Part shown: positions 46,703 through 54,745 of the stretch, in pieces | How the letters are laid out: every line of letters begins with the position of its first letter | Numbering within the stretch: the stretch's first letter is position 1 | DNA from: Cronobacter universalis NCTC 9529 | GTDB taxonomy: Bacteria; Pseudomonadota; Gammaproteobacteria; Enterobacterales; Enterobacteriaceae | Assembly (NCBI RefSeq): GCF_001277175.1 | Contig: NZ_CP012257.1 | Location: forward strand, 2,418,001 to 2,482,000 | DNA length: 64,000 bases | Reading direction: 5' to 3' | Position numbers and translations under genes: made by a program | Notes under the pieces: generated by a model | Told to the model about the DNA's origin: nothing | The model's database searches: none | Seen by the model: the letters and a program-made list of their open reading frames with translations, nothing else

Positions 46703-47584
46703 TTATTTGTCCTGCCAGCTAAAACGGCGGGCGATAAGCATCAGCCCCTGCTCCAGCAACAGCCCCACCACGCCGATAATGACGATGGCGATGAGAATGT
46801 TTTCCACGTTGAGGTTGTTCCACTCGTTCCAGATCCAGAAGCCGATGCCGAGGCCGCCGGTGAGCATTTCGGCGGCGACGATCACCAGCCACGCGATGCC
46901 GATGGAGAGCCGCACGCCGGTAAGCACCGCAGGCAGCACCGCCGGAAAGAGAATGCGGCGCATGACGGTCCACTCAGAGAGTTGTAATACGCGCGCCACG
47001 TTGAGGTAGTCCTCCGGGATGCGCTTCACCCCTTCGGCGGTGTTGATGACCATCGGCCAGATAGAGCAGATGAAAATGGTCCAGCTGGAGGCAGGCTCGG
47101 CCTTCTGAAACAGCAGCAGGCCGATGGGCAGCCAGGCGAGCGGGCTGACCGGGCGCAGGAGCGCGATGAGCGGGTTGAACATCCGCCCGAGAAAGGTAAA
47201 GCGGCCAATCAGAAAGCCGAGCGGAATGCCCACCAGCGCCGCCAGCCCGAAGCCCACCGCCACGCGGCTGAGCGAGGCCAGCACATTCCAGCCGATGCCC
47301 TGATCGTTCGGCCCTTCGTTGTAGAACGGGTCGGCGAACAGCGTCAGCGCCGAGTCGAGCGTGCTGAGCGGCGTCGGAAAGCCTTTACTGCTGACGGCCG
47401 CGATTTGCCAGGCGATCACCAGCAGCGCCAGGCCAAGAATGGCCGGCACCACGCGGGCCAGCAGCGCGTTCACCGTGGCCGCAAGGGGCGTGCGGCGTTT
47501 ACGCACCGCCACGCGGGGCATCACTATCACTTCACCGGCGGGCTGTTCAGGCGCCGCGCTCACGGTCTGTTTAAGCTCTTTCAT
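46703..47584 (-). CDS. nasE: nitrate ABC transporter permease
   Basis: Inner-membrane channel of the nitrate importer; 293 residues. A cytoplasmic N-terminal arm with a basic VRKRR patch precedes about six helices. The NrtB family motif RPVSPLAWLPIGLLLFQKAEPASSW and the EAA-like loop VARVLQLSEWTVMRRILFPAVLPAVLTGVR are clear. It lies nine bases after nasF and nine before nasD. Confidence 0.93.
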   Translation of the reverse strand: MKELKQTVSAAPEQPAGEVIVMPRVAVRKRRTPLAATVNALLARVVPAILGLALLVIAWQIAAVSSKGFPTPLSTLDSALTLFADPFYNEGPNDQGIGWNVLASLSRVAVGFGLAALVGIPLGFLIGRFTFLGRMFNPLIALLRPVSPLAWLPIGLLLFQKAEPASSWTIFICSIWPMVINTAEGVKRIPEDYLNVARVLQLSEWTVMRRILFPAVLPAVLTGVRLSIGIAWLVIVAAEMLTGGLGIGFWIWNEWNNLNVENILIAIVIIGVVGLLLEQGLMLIARRFSWQDK

Positions 47585-47593
47585 GGTTTCCCC

Positions 47594-48844
47594 TTAACGT
47601 TTCATGGCAAAACGGGCGGCATACGCGGCGGGATCGCGCCCGTCCCAGACGCTGCCGTCCATCAGACGACTGGCGCGACGCGTCGACGCGGGCAGCGCAA
47701 TCCCGCCCACCGCCTCTGCGGCCTGTTGATAGATGTCGGTGCGGTTGATGCGGGCGGCGATGGCCGCGTAGTCCGGATCGGTTTTCAGCAACCCCCAGCG
47801 GCGGAACTGGGTTAGGAACCACATGCCGTCGGAGTGCCAGGGGTAGCTCACTTCGCCGTCCCGGAAGAAGCGCATACCGTGCGGGTCCTGCCAGCGCTTT
47901 CCGGCGCCGTCGTCGTACTCGCCGAGCATGCGCGGCGTGAGGTATTGCGCTTTGGTATTGAGGTACGCGCGTTTCGCCAGCACCTGCGCGGTTTCGCGGC
48001 GGTTATCGTCCGAGGCGTCTATCCAGCGGGCGGCCTCCAGCACGGCGGCGGTGAGCGCGCGGGCGGTATTGGGGTTCTGCTCCACCCACAGGCGGCGGGT
48101 GCCGAGCACTTTTTCCGGGTGATCCGGGAAGATGGACTGCGACGTGGCGGCGGTGAACCCGATGCGGTCATTGATGGCGCGGGCGTTCCACGGCTCGCCG
48201 ACGCAGAAGCCGACCATATTGCCGATGCGCATGTTCATCACCATCTGCGGCGGCGGCACCACCACGGTGCGCACATCGTTGAAAGGATGAATGCCCGCCG
48301 CCGCCAGCCAGTAGTAGAGCCACATGGCGTGGGTGCCGGTCGGAAAGGTATGGGCGAAGGTGTAAGCGCCTGGCTCGCTTGCGGCAATCATTTTTTTCAG
48401 CGCGTCGGGCGTGGTGACGCCTTTTTCCAGCAGATCGGCGCTGAGCGTAATCGCCTGGCCGTTCTGGTTGAGCGTCATCAGGGTCGCCATCGGCTGCGCT
48501 TTACCGGCGATGCCGAGTTCCAGCCCGTAGATGAGCCCGTAGAGCGCATGGGCGGCGTCGAGCTCGCCGGAGACCAGCTTGTCGCGCACCGCCGCCCAGC
48601 TCGCCTCTTTGCTGGGCAGGATGCGAATGCCATATTTTTTATCGAAGCCCTTCAGGGCAGCCATGACCACCGGCGCGCAGTCGGTGAGCGGAATAAAACC
48701 GACGCGCACGGTCTCAAGCTCGGGTTTGTCCGAGCCCGCGGCCCACACGCTGCCCATCAGCCCCGGTAACAGCATCGCGCCGCCTAACGCGGCCCCGGCC
48801 TGCAACAGGCGGCGACGGGTAAGAGAAAAGGATGAATCGCTCAT
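47594..48844 (-). CDS. nasF: nitrate ABC transporter substrate-binding protein (Tat-exported)
   Basis: Periplasmic nitrate/nitrite receptor of the NrtA/CmpA type, 416 residues, and first gene of the nas operon. The N-terminus has a twin-arginine signal, SLTRRRLLQAG followed by a hydrophobic stretch ending at VWA. The binding domain begins VRVGFIPLTDCAPVVMAA and includes the family stretch FPTGTHAMWLYYWLAAAGIHP. A leader with a terminator hairpin and a sigma-54 promoter lies upstream. Confidence 0.94.
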   Translation of the reverse strand: MSDSSFSLTRRRLLQAGAALGGAMLLPGLMGSVWAAGSDKPELETVRVGFIPLTDCAPVVMAALKGFDKKYGIRILPSKEASWAAVRDKLVSGELDAAHALYGLIYGLELGIAGKAQPMATLMTLNQNGQAITLSADLLEKGVTTPDALKKMIAASEPGAYTFAHTFPTGTHAMWLYYWLAAAGIHPFNDVRTVVVPPPQMVMNMRIGNMVGFCVGEPWNARAINDRIGFTAATSQSIFPDHPEKVLGTRRLWVEQNPNTARALTAAVLEAARWIDASDDNRRETAQVLAKRAYLNTKAQYLTPRMLGEYDDGAGKRWQDPHGMRFFRDGEVSYPWHSDGMWFLTQFRRWGLLKTDPDYAAIAARINRTDIYQQAAEAVGGIALPASTRRASRLMDGSVWDGRDPAAYAARFAMKR

Positions 48845-48860
48845 GGCTGCTCCTGAAAAT

Positions 48861-48905
48861 AAAAAAGGCGTCCGCCAATGTCCGAAGACAGTGCAGGACG
48901 CCTTT
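48861..48905 (-). terminator. nasF leader terminator (NasR-controlled attenuator)
   Basis: On the minus strand a stem AAAGGCGTCC / GGACGCCTTT with a 23-base internal region is followed by six T, only about 17 bases before the nasF ATG. In Klebsiella oxytoca transcription of nasF stops at such a leader terminator unless NasR with nitrate or nitrite allows read-through. nasR is the next gene upstream, so the same attenuation is inferred here. Confidence 0.82.
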
Positions 48906-48920
48906 ATCCTTTCCGGTCTG

Positions 48921-48946
48921 CCCGCCGCCGTTGGCGAGCCGCCGGG
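48921..48946 (-). promoter_or_regulatory. G+C-rich leader dyad before the terminator (possible NasR RNA target)
   Basis: The leader RNA upstream of the terminator contains a G+C-rich segment that begins CCCGGCGGC and ends GGCGGCGGG, able to fold into a short hairpin. In the Klebsiella leader an upstream stem-loop is the NasR-binding element. The exact fold was not computed. Confidence 0.5.
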
Positions 48947-48969
48947 AAATGTTTGTCAGGATTTATTAA

Positions 48970-48984
48970 GCAAGGGGTGTGCCA
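48970..48984 (-). promoter_or_regulatory. sigma-54 promoter of the nas operon
   Basis: On the minus strand the sequence TGGCAC-ACCCC-TTGC matches the -24/-12 consensus (TGGCAC-N5-TTGC) in every defined position. Transcription would start near 48958 and give a leader of about 114 bases before nasF. This indicates control by NtrC, so the operon is on only when nitrogen is limiting. I did not find a convincing NtrC enhancer pair. Confidence 0.85.
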
Positions 48985-49004
48985 GGTTTTAGGGTGGGTA
49001 CCGT

Positions 49005-49033
49005 GGCGGGTGCGCTTCGCTTACCCGCCCTAC
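49005..49033. repeat. BoxC-like interspersed palindrome, copy 1
   Basis: The core GGCGGGTGCGCTTCGCTTAC followed by CCGCCCTAC has self-complementary ends (GGCGGGT / ACCCGCC). It lies just upstream of the nas sigma-54 promoter. Related copies are at 49154, 49416, 56153 and 56202. Confidence 0.75.
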
Positions 49034-49153
49034 ACAGGAGATATGGTCAAATCCGGTGGTTTGCTCCGGCTAAAAAAAATCGGCCTTGCCGTTTCGCCGC
49101 AGGCCGGGGCGCACCGGAGGGACCCGGTGCGAGGGCATGACAATACAGCCTTC

Positions 49154-49182
49154 GTAGGGCGGGTAAGCGCAGCGCACCCGCC
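49154..49182. repeat. BoxC-like interspersed palindrome, copy 2
   Basis: GTAGGGCGGGTAAGCGCAGC followed by GCACCCGCC, in the opposite orientation to copy 1. It lies inside the 316-bp inverted-repeat segment. Confidence 0.75.
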
Positions 49183-49286
49183 GTCCGGTTTTCGCGGCCA
49201 GGCTGAGGGGAAATATACCATGCCGGTGAACACGTTCCGTTCGCCATAACGCCTTTTTCATAGGGACGCATCCCTCACGCGAACGT

Positions 49287-49316
49287 GCAAAGGGGGCTCG
49301 CCGCCGCCCCCTTTGC
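49287..49316. other. strong hairpin in the nasR downstream region
   Basis: An 11-bp perfect stem GCAAAGGGGGC / GCCCCCTTTGC with an 8-base loop. No T-run follows. With the A/T-flanked hairpin at 49336 it probably contributes to ending transcription of nasR, whose stop is at 49546 on the minus strand. Confidence 0.5.
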
Positions 49317-49415
49317 AATCCCGGCTCCCGGCGGAAAATCGGCCTCATGGGCCGATTTTTTTTAGCCGGAGCAAAACCCTCTCCTCCGGCCTTCTTTTCC
49401 TGTTTATCGGGAGGC

Positions 49416-49444
49416 GGTGGGTGCGCTTCGCTTACCCACCCTAC
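49416..49444. repeat. BoxC-like interspersed palindrome, copy 3
   Basis: GGTGGGTGCGCTTCGCTTAC followed by CCACCCTAC, the same orientation as copy 1, with A/T in place of one G/C pair on each side, so the pairing is kept. Confidence 0.75.
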
Positions 49445-49545
49445 AAAAACGTGATTGGTTATCCCCGTGGCATCCCCCTAAACGCCCCGCGCAATTCGCC
49501 TGCTCTGCCCCATTTCCATGCATACAATGCCCGCTCGCTGTGCAG

Positions 49546-50751
49546 CTACTCCTTTGGGGTTACGGTCCAGAGCTGGGCGACCGCCAGCATCGCTTCGGCG
49601 ATCTCCACCATCCGTTTATTCTGATCCATCGCGAGCTTACGCAACTGGTGCCACGCCTGCTCCTCGCTGAGTTGCTGATGACTCATCAACAAACTTTTGG
49701 CGCGATCGATAAGCTTACGTTCCTCAAGATTCGTCTGCAGCGAGGCGAGCTGGCGCGTCAGCGATTCCACCTCGCGGGCCTGCTGGCGCACCAGCGGCAG
49801 AAGATGACGCTCAAGCGCCGGCGTCTCCTGCTCGTCACGCAAAGACGCGCGGCGCGCCAGCGCCGCTTCCGGCGATTCATTGCCGGCCTCTTGCGCCAGC
49901 AGCCTGCGGGCCTCCGCCAGCAGCGCGGCGATCAGCGCCTCTTCGATATCGCGCAGCGCGTCCAGCCGCGTGGTTTGCAGCGCAAACCAGCGCACCGCCC
50001 GCGCGCGGTTGTCATCATCGGCTGGCAGCCGCGTACAGGCGAGACGCCGCAACCGCTCAAGCTCGCGCGTGGCTTCGCCGTGGCGGTAGAAACGCTCGCG
50101 GATCGCGGCGCTGGCGAGCGATAAAAACGTCTCGAAACAGCGCTGCTGGGCGTCGATGCGATCCGCCAGCCGCTGGCGCAGCGGCTCGCTGAACGCGCCC
50201 TGCGTAAAACCGATAGCCCCGGTGGCGCGCTCCTGGCCCGCTAGCTCTTTACCCTGCATAAAGCTGTAGAGCGCCGTCAGCGCGCGGGCGAGCGAGGCTT
50301 CATCGACGCTTTCGCTCGCCTCCGGCACCAGATCCAGCAGATGCCGGATAGTAAGATTAAAATGATCCATCGCCTCGCCGGGCTCTACCTCACGGGCGAG
50401 AATACGCGCGCGAAGCGCAGGCAACTGCTCAAGCTGCCAGAGCGCGCAGGCCATGCGCCAGGAAAGCAGGCTGCCTGCGGCGGCAAGCGGCACAGGCACG
50501 GCGCGAAATTGCGCCGCGCGCTGGTCGGTCTCTCTGACGCAAAAGGCGCGCTCGCGCGCGAAAAGCTGACCGCCGGAACAGAGCCAGATGTTGGACGCGC
50601 CGCGCTCGCGCTGTAGCATATGCACCAGATGGCTTATCTGGCTGACCCAGTCGCCGACGCCCGACCACGCCTCCAGCTGGCTGCGTTTTCTCTCCCGGGC
50701 GAAACGAAACCATGCCTGCGCGTCCTGCAAGGATGTCGCGGGTGTTGCCAT
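49546..50751 (-). CDS. nasR: nitrate/nitrite-responsive antiterminator NasR
   Basis: RNA-binding regulator that senses nitrate or nitrite and lets RNA polymerase pass the nasF leader terminator; 401 residues. The N-terminal part (about 40–290) is a NIT sensor domain, mostly helical, with HLVHMLQRERGASNIWLCSGG near its start. The C-terminal ANTAR domain (about 325–395) contains LEERKLIDRAKSLLMSHQQLSEEQAWHQLRK and binds RNA. It lies upstream of the nas operon on the same strand, separated by about 700 bases of repeats and the sigma-54 promoter. Confidence 0.93.
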   Translation of the reverse strand: MATPATSLQDAQAWFRFARERKRSQLEAWSGVGDWVSQISHLVHMLQRERGASNIWLCSGGQLFARERAFCVRETDQRAAQFRAVPVPLAAAGSLLSWRMACALWQLEQLPALRARILAREVEPGEAMDHFNLTIRHLLDLVPEASESVDEASLARALTALYSFMQGKELAGQERATGAIGFTQGAFSEPLRQRLADRIDAQQRCFETFLSLASAAIRERFYRHGEATRELERLRRLACTRLPADDDNRARAVRWFALQTTRLDALRDIEEALIAALLAEARRLLAQEAGNESPEAALARRASLRDEQETPALERHLLPLVRQQAREVESLTRQLASLQTNLEERKLIDRAKSLLMSHQQLSEEQAWHQLRKLAMDQNKRMVEIAEAMLAVAQLWTVTPKE

Positions 50752-50822
50752 CGCTCATTCTCCTGTTATCGCCTTTACAGGAATCAAGCAATAACTATGC
50801 CGTCATGGCAAAGGAGTTCCGG

Positions 50823-51176
50823 ATGCAAAAAATCGTGATTATCGCCAACGGCGCGGCTTACGGCAGTGAATCGCTGTTTAACAGCCTGCGTCTTGCCATC
50901 GCGCTGCGCGACCAGCCGCAGGCCCCCGAGCTGAAGCTGTTTTTGATGTCGGATGCCGTCACCGCAGGGCTGCGCGGCCAGAAGCCCGCAGAAGGCTATA
51001 ACGTGCAGCAGATGCTGGAGATCCTCACCGCGCAGAATGTGCCGGTGAGGCTGTGCAAGACCTGCGCCGACGGGCGCGGCGTGAGCGCGCTGCCGCTGAT
51101 TGACGGCGTGGAGATCGGTACGCTGGTAGAGCTTGCCGGGTGGACGCTGGACGCCGACAAAGTCCTGACCTTCTGA
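50823..51176 (+). CDS. ychN: DsrE-family protein YchN
   Basis: Small cytoplasmic protein of 117 residues, the same length as E. coli YchN, which forms a hexamer. The sequence starts MQKIVIIANGAAYGSESLFN. The cysteine pair in VRLCKTCADGRG is the putative active site of this DsrE/F-like fold, suggesting sulfur relay, but no reaction is proven. GGAG lies ten bases before the chosen ATG; a longer in-frame extension upstream overlaps the nasR promoter region and is unlikely. Confidence 0.95.
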   Translation: MQKIVIIANGAAYGSESLFNSLRLAIALRDQPQAPELKLFLMSDAVTAGLRGQKPAEGYNVQQMLEILTAQNVPVRLCKTCADGRGVSALPLIDGVEIGTLVELAGWTLDADKVLTF

Positions 51177-51324
51177 TAATCACGCAGGTGTAATAATATT
51201 TACTTATTCACCTGCGTCGCCCATCAAGTCCCTGCCTCGTGTGCCGATATTTTACTTAAAACCCATAACAATACGCTCGTCCCGACACACAACACTTACA
51301 CAACACACAGCAGGGTAAACGCCT

Positions 51325-53112
51325 ATGTTAACGTCCATTCGCGCGCGCATCATCGCAGCCACCGCCGGCTGCCTGGTCGGTGCGCTGTTACTGAACACCA
51401 TCATGAACTACCAGGTCACCCGGCTGGATAATCAGCAGGCGAGCCTGAATACGCTGCGTAGCACCAGCGCCAGCCATAATCTCGCCATCAGTGACTGGGT
51501 GAACAGCAAAACGGCGATGATCCAGTCGCTGGATACCGTCGCGCTGAGCGCCGATCCGGTGCCGGTCTTTACGCAGATGGCGAAAGCGGGCGGCTTTATG
51601 AACGTCTACGCCGGTTACGCCACCAGAACCGCGAAATTCTCCAACCCGGAAGGCGTGCCGGCGGATTACGATCCGACCATTCGCCCCTGGTATCAGCAGG
51701 CGGTAAAGGCTGACGCGCCGGTGGTGACCGCGCCTTACGTGGACGCCGGCACCGGCAAGCTGGTCGTGACGTTCGCGGTGCCGGTGAAGCAAAACGGCGC
51801 GATTGCGGCGGTGGTCGCGGGCGATCTCTCTATGGAGAGCGTGATTGCTAACGTGCGCAGCATTCACCCGACGGAAAACAGCAGCGGGCTGCTGGTGAAC
51901 GAGGACGGTACGCTGATTGCCGCGAAAGACCCGGCGCTGACGTCAAAACCCTTTGATAAGGCGGCGTCAGGCGTCGCGTTCAGCGCGCTGAAAACGAGCG
52001 ATACGGCGCTGGAGGGCGAGATCGGCGGCGCGCAAAAAGAGCTGCTGGCCACGCGCGTACCGGGCACCCAGTGGTACCTGGTGGTCGCGCTTGATGAAAA
52101 CGACGCGACGTCCGGCATGCGCGCCCTGCTCAATACCTCGGCCATTTCGGTACTGGTGCTGCTGCTCATCACCGGCGCGCTGATGCATTTCCTGGTCACA
52201 AAACTGTTAAAACGCCTGCTGATGATCCGCGACGCGCTGGTGGCTATCAGCAGCGGCACCAACGATCTTTCACAGCGCCTGCCGGAAGATGGCCGTGACG
52301 AAGTGGCGCAGATCGCCCATGCCTTTAACGCCTTCTGCGACAAACTCGCGGGCGTGATGGGCCAGCTGCGCGACGCCAGCGCCTCGGTGAAAGTGGCGGC
52401 GAATGAAATCGCGGCCGGGAACCAGGATCTCTCCGGGCGCACCGAGCAGGCCGCCTCCAGCCTGCGCGAAACCGCGAGCGCCGTCGAAGAAATAACCGCG
52501 TCGGTCGCCAACTCCACCGATGCGGCGGCGCAGGCCAACAGCCAGGCGCAGAGCGCGACGGATGCCGCATCGCGCGGCGGTGAAGTGGTGTCCAAAGCGA
52601 TCTCCACCATGCAGCTGATTGAAAGCGCCTCGGCGAAAATCGGCGATATCACCAGCGTCATCGACGGTATCGCGTTCCAGACCAACATCCTGGCGCTGAA
52701 CGCCTCGGTGGAAGCCGCGCGCGCCGGCGAACAGGGCCGCGGCTTCGCGGTGGTGGCGGGTGAAGTGCGTAACCTCGCCAGCCGTAGCGCCCAGGCGGCG
52801 AAAGAGATCAAATCGCTTATCGATTCCACCACGGAAAGCGTCGCGACCGGCTCGCGCTACGTACGCCTCGCGGGTGAATCGATGGAAGAGATCGTTAGCA
52901 GCATCAGCAATGTTTCCGGGATCATGCGTGAAATCACGGTCGCCACCAGCGAGCAGATGAAAGGCATCCAGGAGATTAACCACGCGGTGTTGCAGCTCGA
53001 TCAGATGGTGCAGCAGAACGCCGAACTGGTGGTGCAGTCCGCCGCCGCCGCGGGCGCGTTGCAGGGCCAGGCGGGAGAACTCGCCCAGACCGCCGGCCAT
53101 TTCCGCATTTAA
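51325..53112 (+). CDS. methyl-accepting chemotaxis protein with dCACHE sensor
   Basis: Inner-membrane chemoreceptor of 595 residues. A first helix (about 7–30) and a second (about 270–292, ISVLVLLLITGALMHFLV) enclose a periplasmic double-CACHE domain with PTIRPWYQQAV, typical for sensing amino or organic acids. HAMP follows (about 293–345), then the cytoplasmic signalling hairpin with the conserved tip IDGIAFQTNILALNASVEAARAG. The C-terminus ends AGHFRI and lacks the NWETF-type pentapeptide that tethers CheR. E. coli has no receptor at this site. The ligand is unknown. Confidence 0.93.
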   Translation: MLTSIRARIIAATAGCLVGALLLNTIMNYQVTRLDNQQASLNTLRSTSASHNLAISDWVNSKTAMIQSLDTVALSADPVPVFTQMAKAGGFMNVYAGYATRTAKFSNPEGVPADYDPTIRPWYQQAVKADAPVVTAPYVDAGTGKLVVTFAVPVKQNGAIAAVVAGDLSMESVIANVRSIHPTENSSGLLVNEDGTLIAAKDPALTSKPFDKAASGVAFSALKTSDTALEGEIGGAQKELLATRVPGTQWYLVVALDENDATSGMRALLNTSAISVLVLLLITGALMHFLVTKLLKRLLMIRDALVAISSGTNDLSQRLPEDGRDEVAQIAHAFNAFCDKLAGVMGQLRDASASVKVAANEIAAGNQDLSGRTEQAASSLRETASAVEEITASVANSTDAAAQANSQAQSATDAASRGGEVVSKAISTMQLIESASAKIGDITSVIDGIAFQTNILALNASVEAARAGEQGRGFAVVAGEVRNLASRSAQAAKEIKSLIDSTTESVATGSRYVRLAGESMEEIVSSISNVSGIMREITVATSEQMKGIQEINHAVLQLDQMVQQNAELVVQSAAAAGALQGQAGELAQTAGHFRI

Positions 53113-53118
53113 TCAGGC

Positions 53119-53153
53119 GCAGGCGCGCATTCAGACATTTTCCGCGCGCCTGC
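53119..53153 (+). other. dyad after the chemoreceptor gene
   Basis: A perfect 10-bp stem GCAGGCGCGC / GCGCGCCTGC with a 15-base loop lies six bases after the stop. There is no T-run, so it may act as a 3' stabiliser or a weak transcription end. Confidence 0.5.
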
Positions 53154-53322
53154 TCCCCGCTTTAGCGAACAATGTGATGAATATCGTGTTGTGGCCGCAT
53201 TTTTTGATCAAAATCAGCATTCCCCGCCTCCCTCTTTGGTGTTATTTCCGACAGGTTTTGTGAACAGCCTCACGTACGAAAGGCTGTCCTGACAGGTTTT
53301 ATCATTGACAGAGGGGTTAAAA

Positions 53323-53568
53323 ATGGCGCGGGTAAAAGCAAGCCTGAAATTGTTTGGCGGAGACACGGTAGTGGTGCGCTGTTCAGCGAACTGCCACATC
53401 CATTTAATGAACGCCGGCGAGCGCGCTAAGCGTGCCGGTGCGGATATTCTGAGCGTCCAGAACCGCAACAGCGCGTATATCAGCGTGCCTTACAGCGGTC
53501 TCTGGGATGTGCTTATCGACAGTCACAGCCAGACGCTGGAGCACTCCATCAGCTACGTTCCGGCCTGA
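53323..53568 (+). CDS. DUF1883-like small protein
   Basis: Conserved small protein of 81 residues. After GAGGGG and seven bases it starts MARVKASLKLFGGDTVVVRC and ends WDVLIDSHSQTLEHSISYVPA. The pattern of short beta strands with ISVPYSGLWDVLID resembles DUF1883, a compact domain often found alone or with Toll/interleukin-receptor-like modules. No partner gene lies beside it. The function is unknown. It has its own terminator. Confidence 0.75.
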   Translation: MARVKASLKLFGGDTVVVRCSANCHIHLMNAGERAKRAGADILSVQNRNSAYISVPYSGLWDVLIDSHSQTLEHSISYVPA

Positions 53569-53575
53569 CTATTCT

Positions 53576-53599
53576 CCCCGGCGCCCGCCGGGGTTTTTT
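53576..53599 (+). terminator. terminator after the DUF1883-like gene
   Basis: An 8-bp stem CCCCGGCG / CGCCGGGG is followed by six T. It reaches the stop codon of chaC on the other strand, so the two genes are convergent and very close. Confidence 0.85.
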
Positions 53600-54297
53600 C
53601 AGGCGAAATGCGGTTGCAGATCGCCGCTCTCATCATCATCCTGCGCCTGACAGGCGCGCACTTCAGACGCCAGCTCATCGAGCGACGCTTCGCACATGCC
53701 GAGCTTTTTCAGCTCCTGCTCCAGCGAGAAGAGATATTGCGCGTTGGTGCCGAGCGGGCCGCTCGCGCGGGCGATTAGCGGCGCTATGGTCGCGGGACGG
53801 GTGTCGGCTTCATACAGCGGGTGGCTCGGATCCATGATAAAGACCAGCGCGTGGACGGTGCGGCCATCGTCAAGCGTGAGTTTGCACCAGCCTGGCAGAT
53901 AACAGCCGGTGATCATCTCGCGCTTCCACAGCAGCGTCAGCTCGGTTTCAAGCTCCGCCTCGGGCAGACGATACGCGACGCCGGTCGTGGCGCCGCCCTC
54001 TTTCAGCGCCAGCATGCGCCCTGGCTTGCAGGCGCTGCCGCGCCCGGCGGTGAGCCGCAGGCAGAACGCGCGGTGCCAGCCGCTGAGGGTCGCGGCGCAG
54101 CGCTCTTCAAACACCATTGCCGGGTTCCACATCAGGGACCCGTAACCAAAAATCCAGACCGGTTCGTTTTCAGGACGACAGGCGAGCGTGGCGGCCAGTG
54201 ACGCCGCCCGCTGCTCTGGCGTCCACAGTAACGATTCCTCAATGGCTCCGAAAGCCGTCTTACAGTCTGCTGTCATTAAGAAATCTCGTGTTAACAC
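53599..54297 (-). CDS. chaC: glutathione-specific gamma-glutamylcyclotransferase ChaC
   Basis: Cleaves glutathione to 5-oxoproline and Cys-Gly in the cytoplasm. It has 232 residues (E. coli has 231). The cyclotransferase signature FGYGSLMWNP is near residue 50, and the catalytic glutamate lies in a later segment. The start is GTG with GGAGG a few bases upstream, as in E. coli, where ChaC also begins with the motif TRDFLM. It is downstream of chaB on the same strand, with 217 bases between them. The old link to calcium transport comes only from its position. Confidence 0.94.
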   Translation of the reverse strand: MLTRDFLMTADCKTAFGAIEESLLWTPEQRAASLAATLACRPENEPVWIFGYGSLMWNPAMVFEERCAATLSGWHRAFCLRLTAGRGSACKPGRMLALKEGGATTGVAYRLPEAELETELTLLWKREMITGCYLPGWCKLTLDDGRTVHALVFIMDPSHPLYEADTRPATIAPLIARASGPLGTNAQYLFSLEQELKKLGMCEASLDELASEVRACQAQDDDESGDLQPHFA

Positions 54298-54514
54298 CTT
54301 CTACCTCCACCACGGCTGCTTCCCTGCGATTTTAAGCGCTTTCAGAATCTTTTTATCGCTCAATCAGAAAGCAATTACGGGGTGACGATAGGGGATTAAC
54401 GCGCCGCTGACAAGACCGCAGCGGCGTTTTCAACCGACAAAAAACTTATCTGTCCCCGCGCAGGGCGCGAGGATAAAGGTAAAGATGGAGAGGAATCAGA
54501 CGATTAACGAGGCA

Positions 54515-54745
54515 TTATTTTTTCTTATGCCATTTGTCGTCATCGCCCTTTTCGTACTCATGTTTGACGGCGGCCCACGCGACCCGATGCGCCGTCTCTT
54601 CCCGGCTGGCGTCGCCGCGCCGGTCGTCCTCGTCTTTATATTGATCCCAGGCGCTGTTAAACGCTTCTTTGTAGATATCCTGCGCGTGCGCCGGGAGCAC
54701 GTTTCGCACGTTATCCGGTAATTCGTTTCTGGAGGAATAGGGCAT
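54515..54745 (-). CDS. chaB: ChaB family protein
   Basis: Small acidic and lysine-rich protein of 76 residues, MPYSSRNELPDNVRNVLP at the start and DDDKWHKKK at the end. It was named as a regulator of the ChaA antiporter, but direct evidence is thin. AAGGAG lies eight bases before the ATG. It is divergent from chaA across 274 bases, the same arrangement as in E. coli. Confidence 0.94.
   Translation of the reverse strand: MPYSSRNELPDNVRNVLPAHAQDIYKEAFNSAWDQYKDEDDRRGDASREETAHRVAWAAVKHEYEKGDDDKWHKKK

Larger units (their letters stand above)
49060..49375. repeat. 316-bp segment bounded by 26-bp perfect inverted repeats
   Basis: Bases 49060–49085 are the exact reverse complement of 49350–49375. 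Each arm holds GCTCCGGCT, a run of eight A or T, and CGGCC. The right arm also forms its own terminator-like hairpin with 49336–49345 (AAAATCGGCC-TCAT-GGCCGATTTT). Inside lie two more perfect stems (49110–49131 and 49287–49316) and one BoxC-like unit. There is no convincing gene and no obvious target-site duplication. It could be a small non-autonomous mobile element or paired terminators left from lost genes. Confidence 0.6.

Noticed and set aside
49110..49131. GCACC…GGTGC palindrome as an NtrC enhancer for nas
   Set aside because: The half-sites match, but the spacing between GCAC and GTGC is 12 bases and not the usual 7, so it is better read as a hairpin of the repeat region.
49030..49350. 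Several short overlapping open frames on both strands in the nasF–nasR spacer
   Set aside because: They are made of repeat and hairpin sequence, lack ribosome-binding sites and resemble no protein family.
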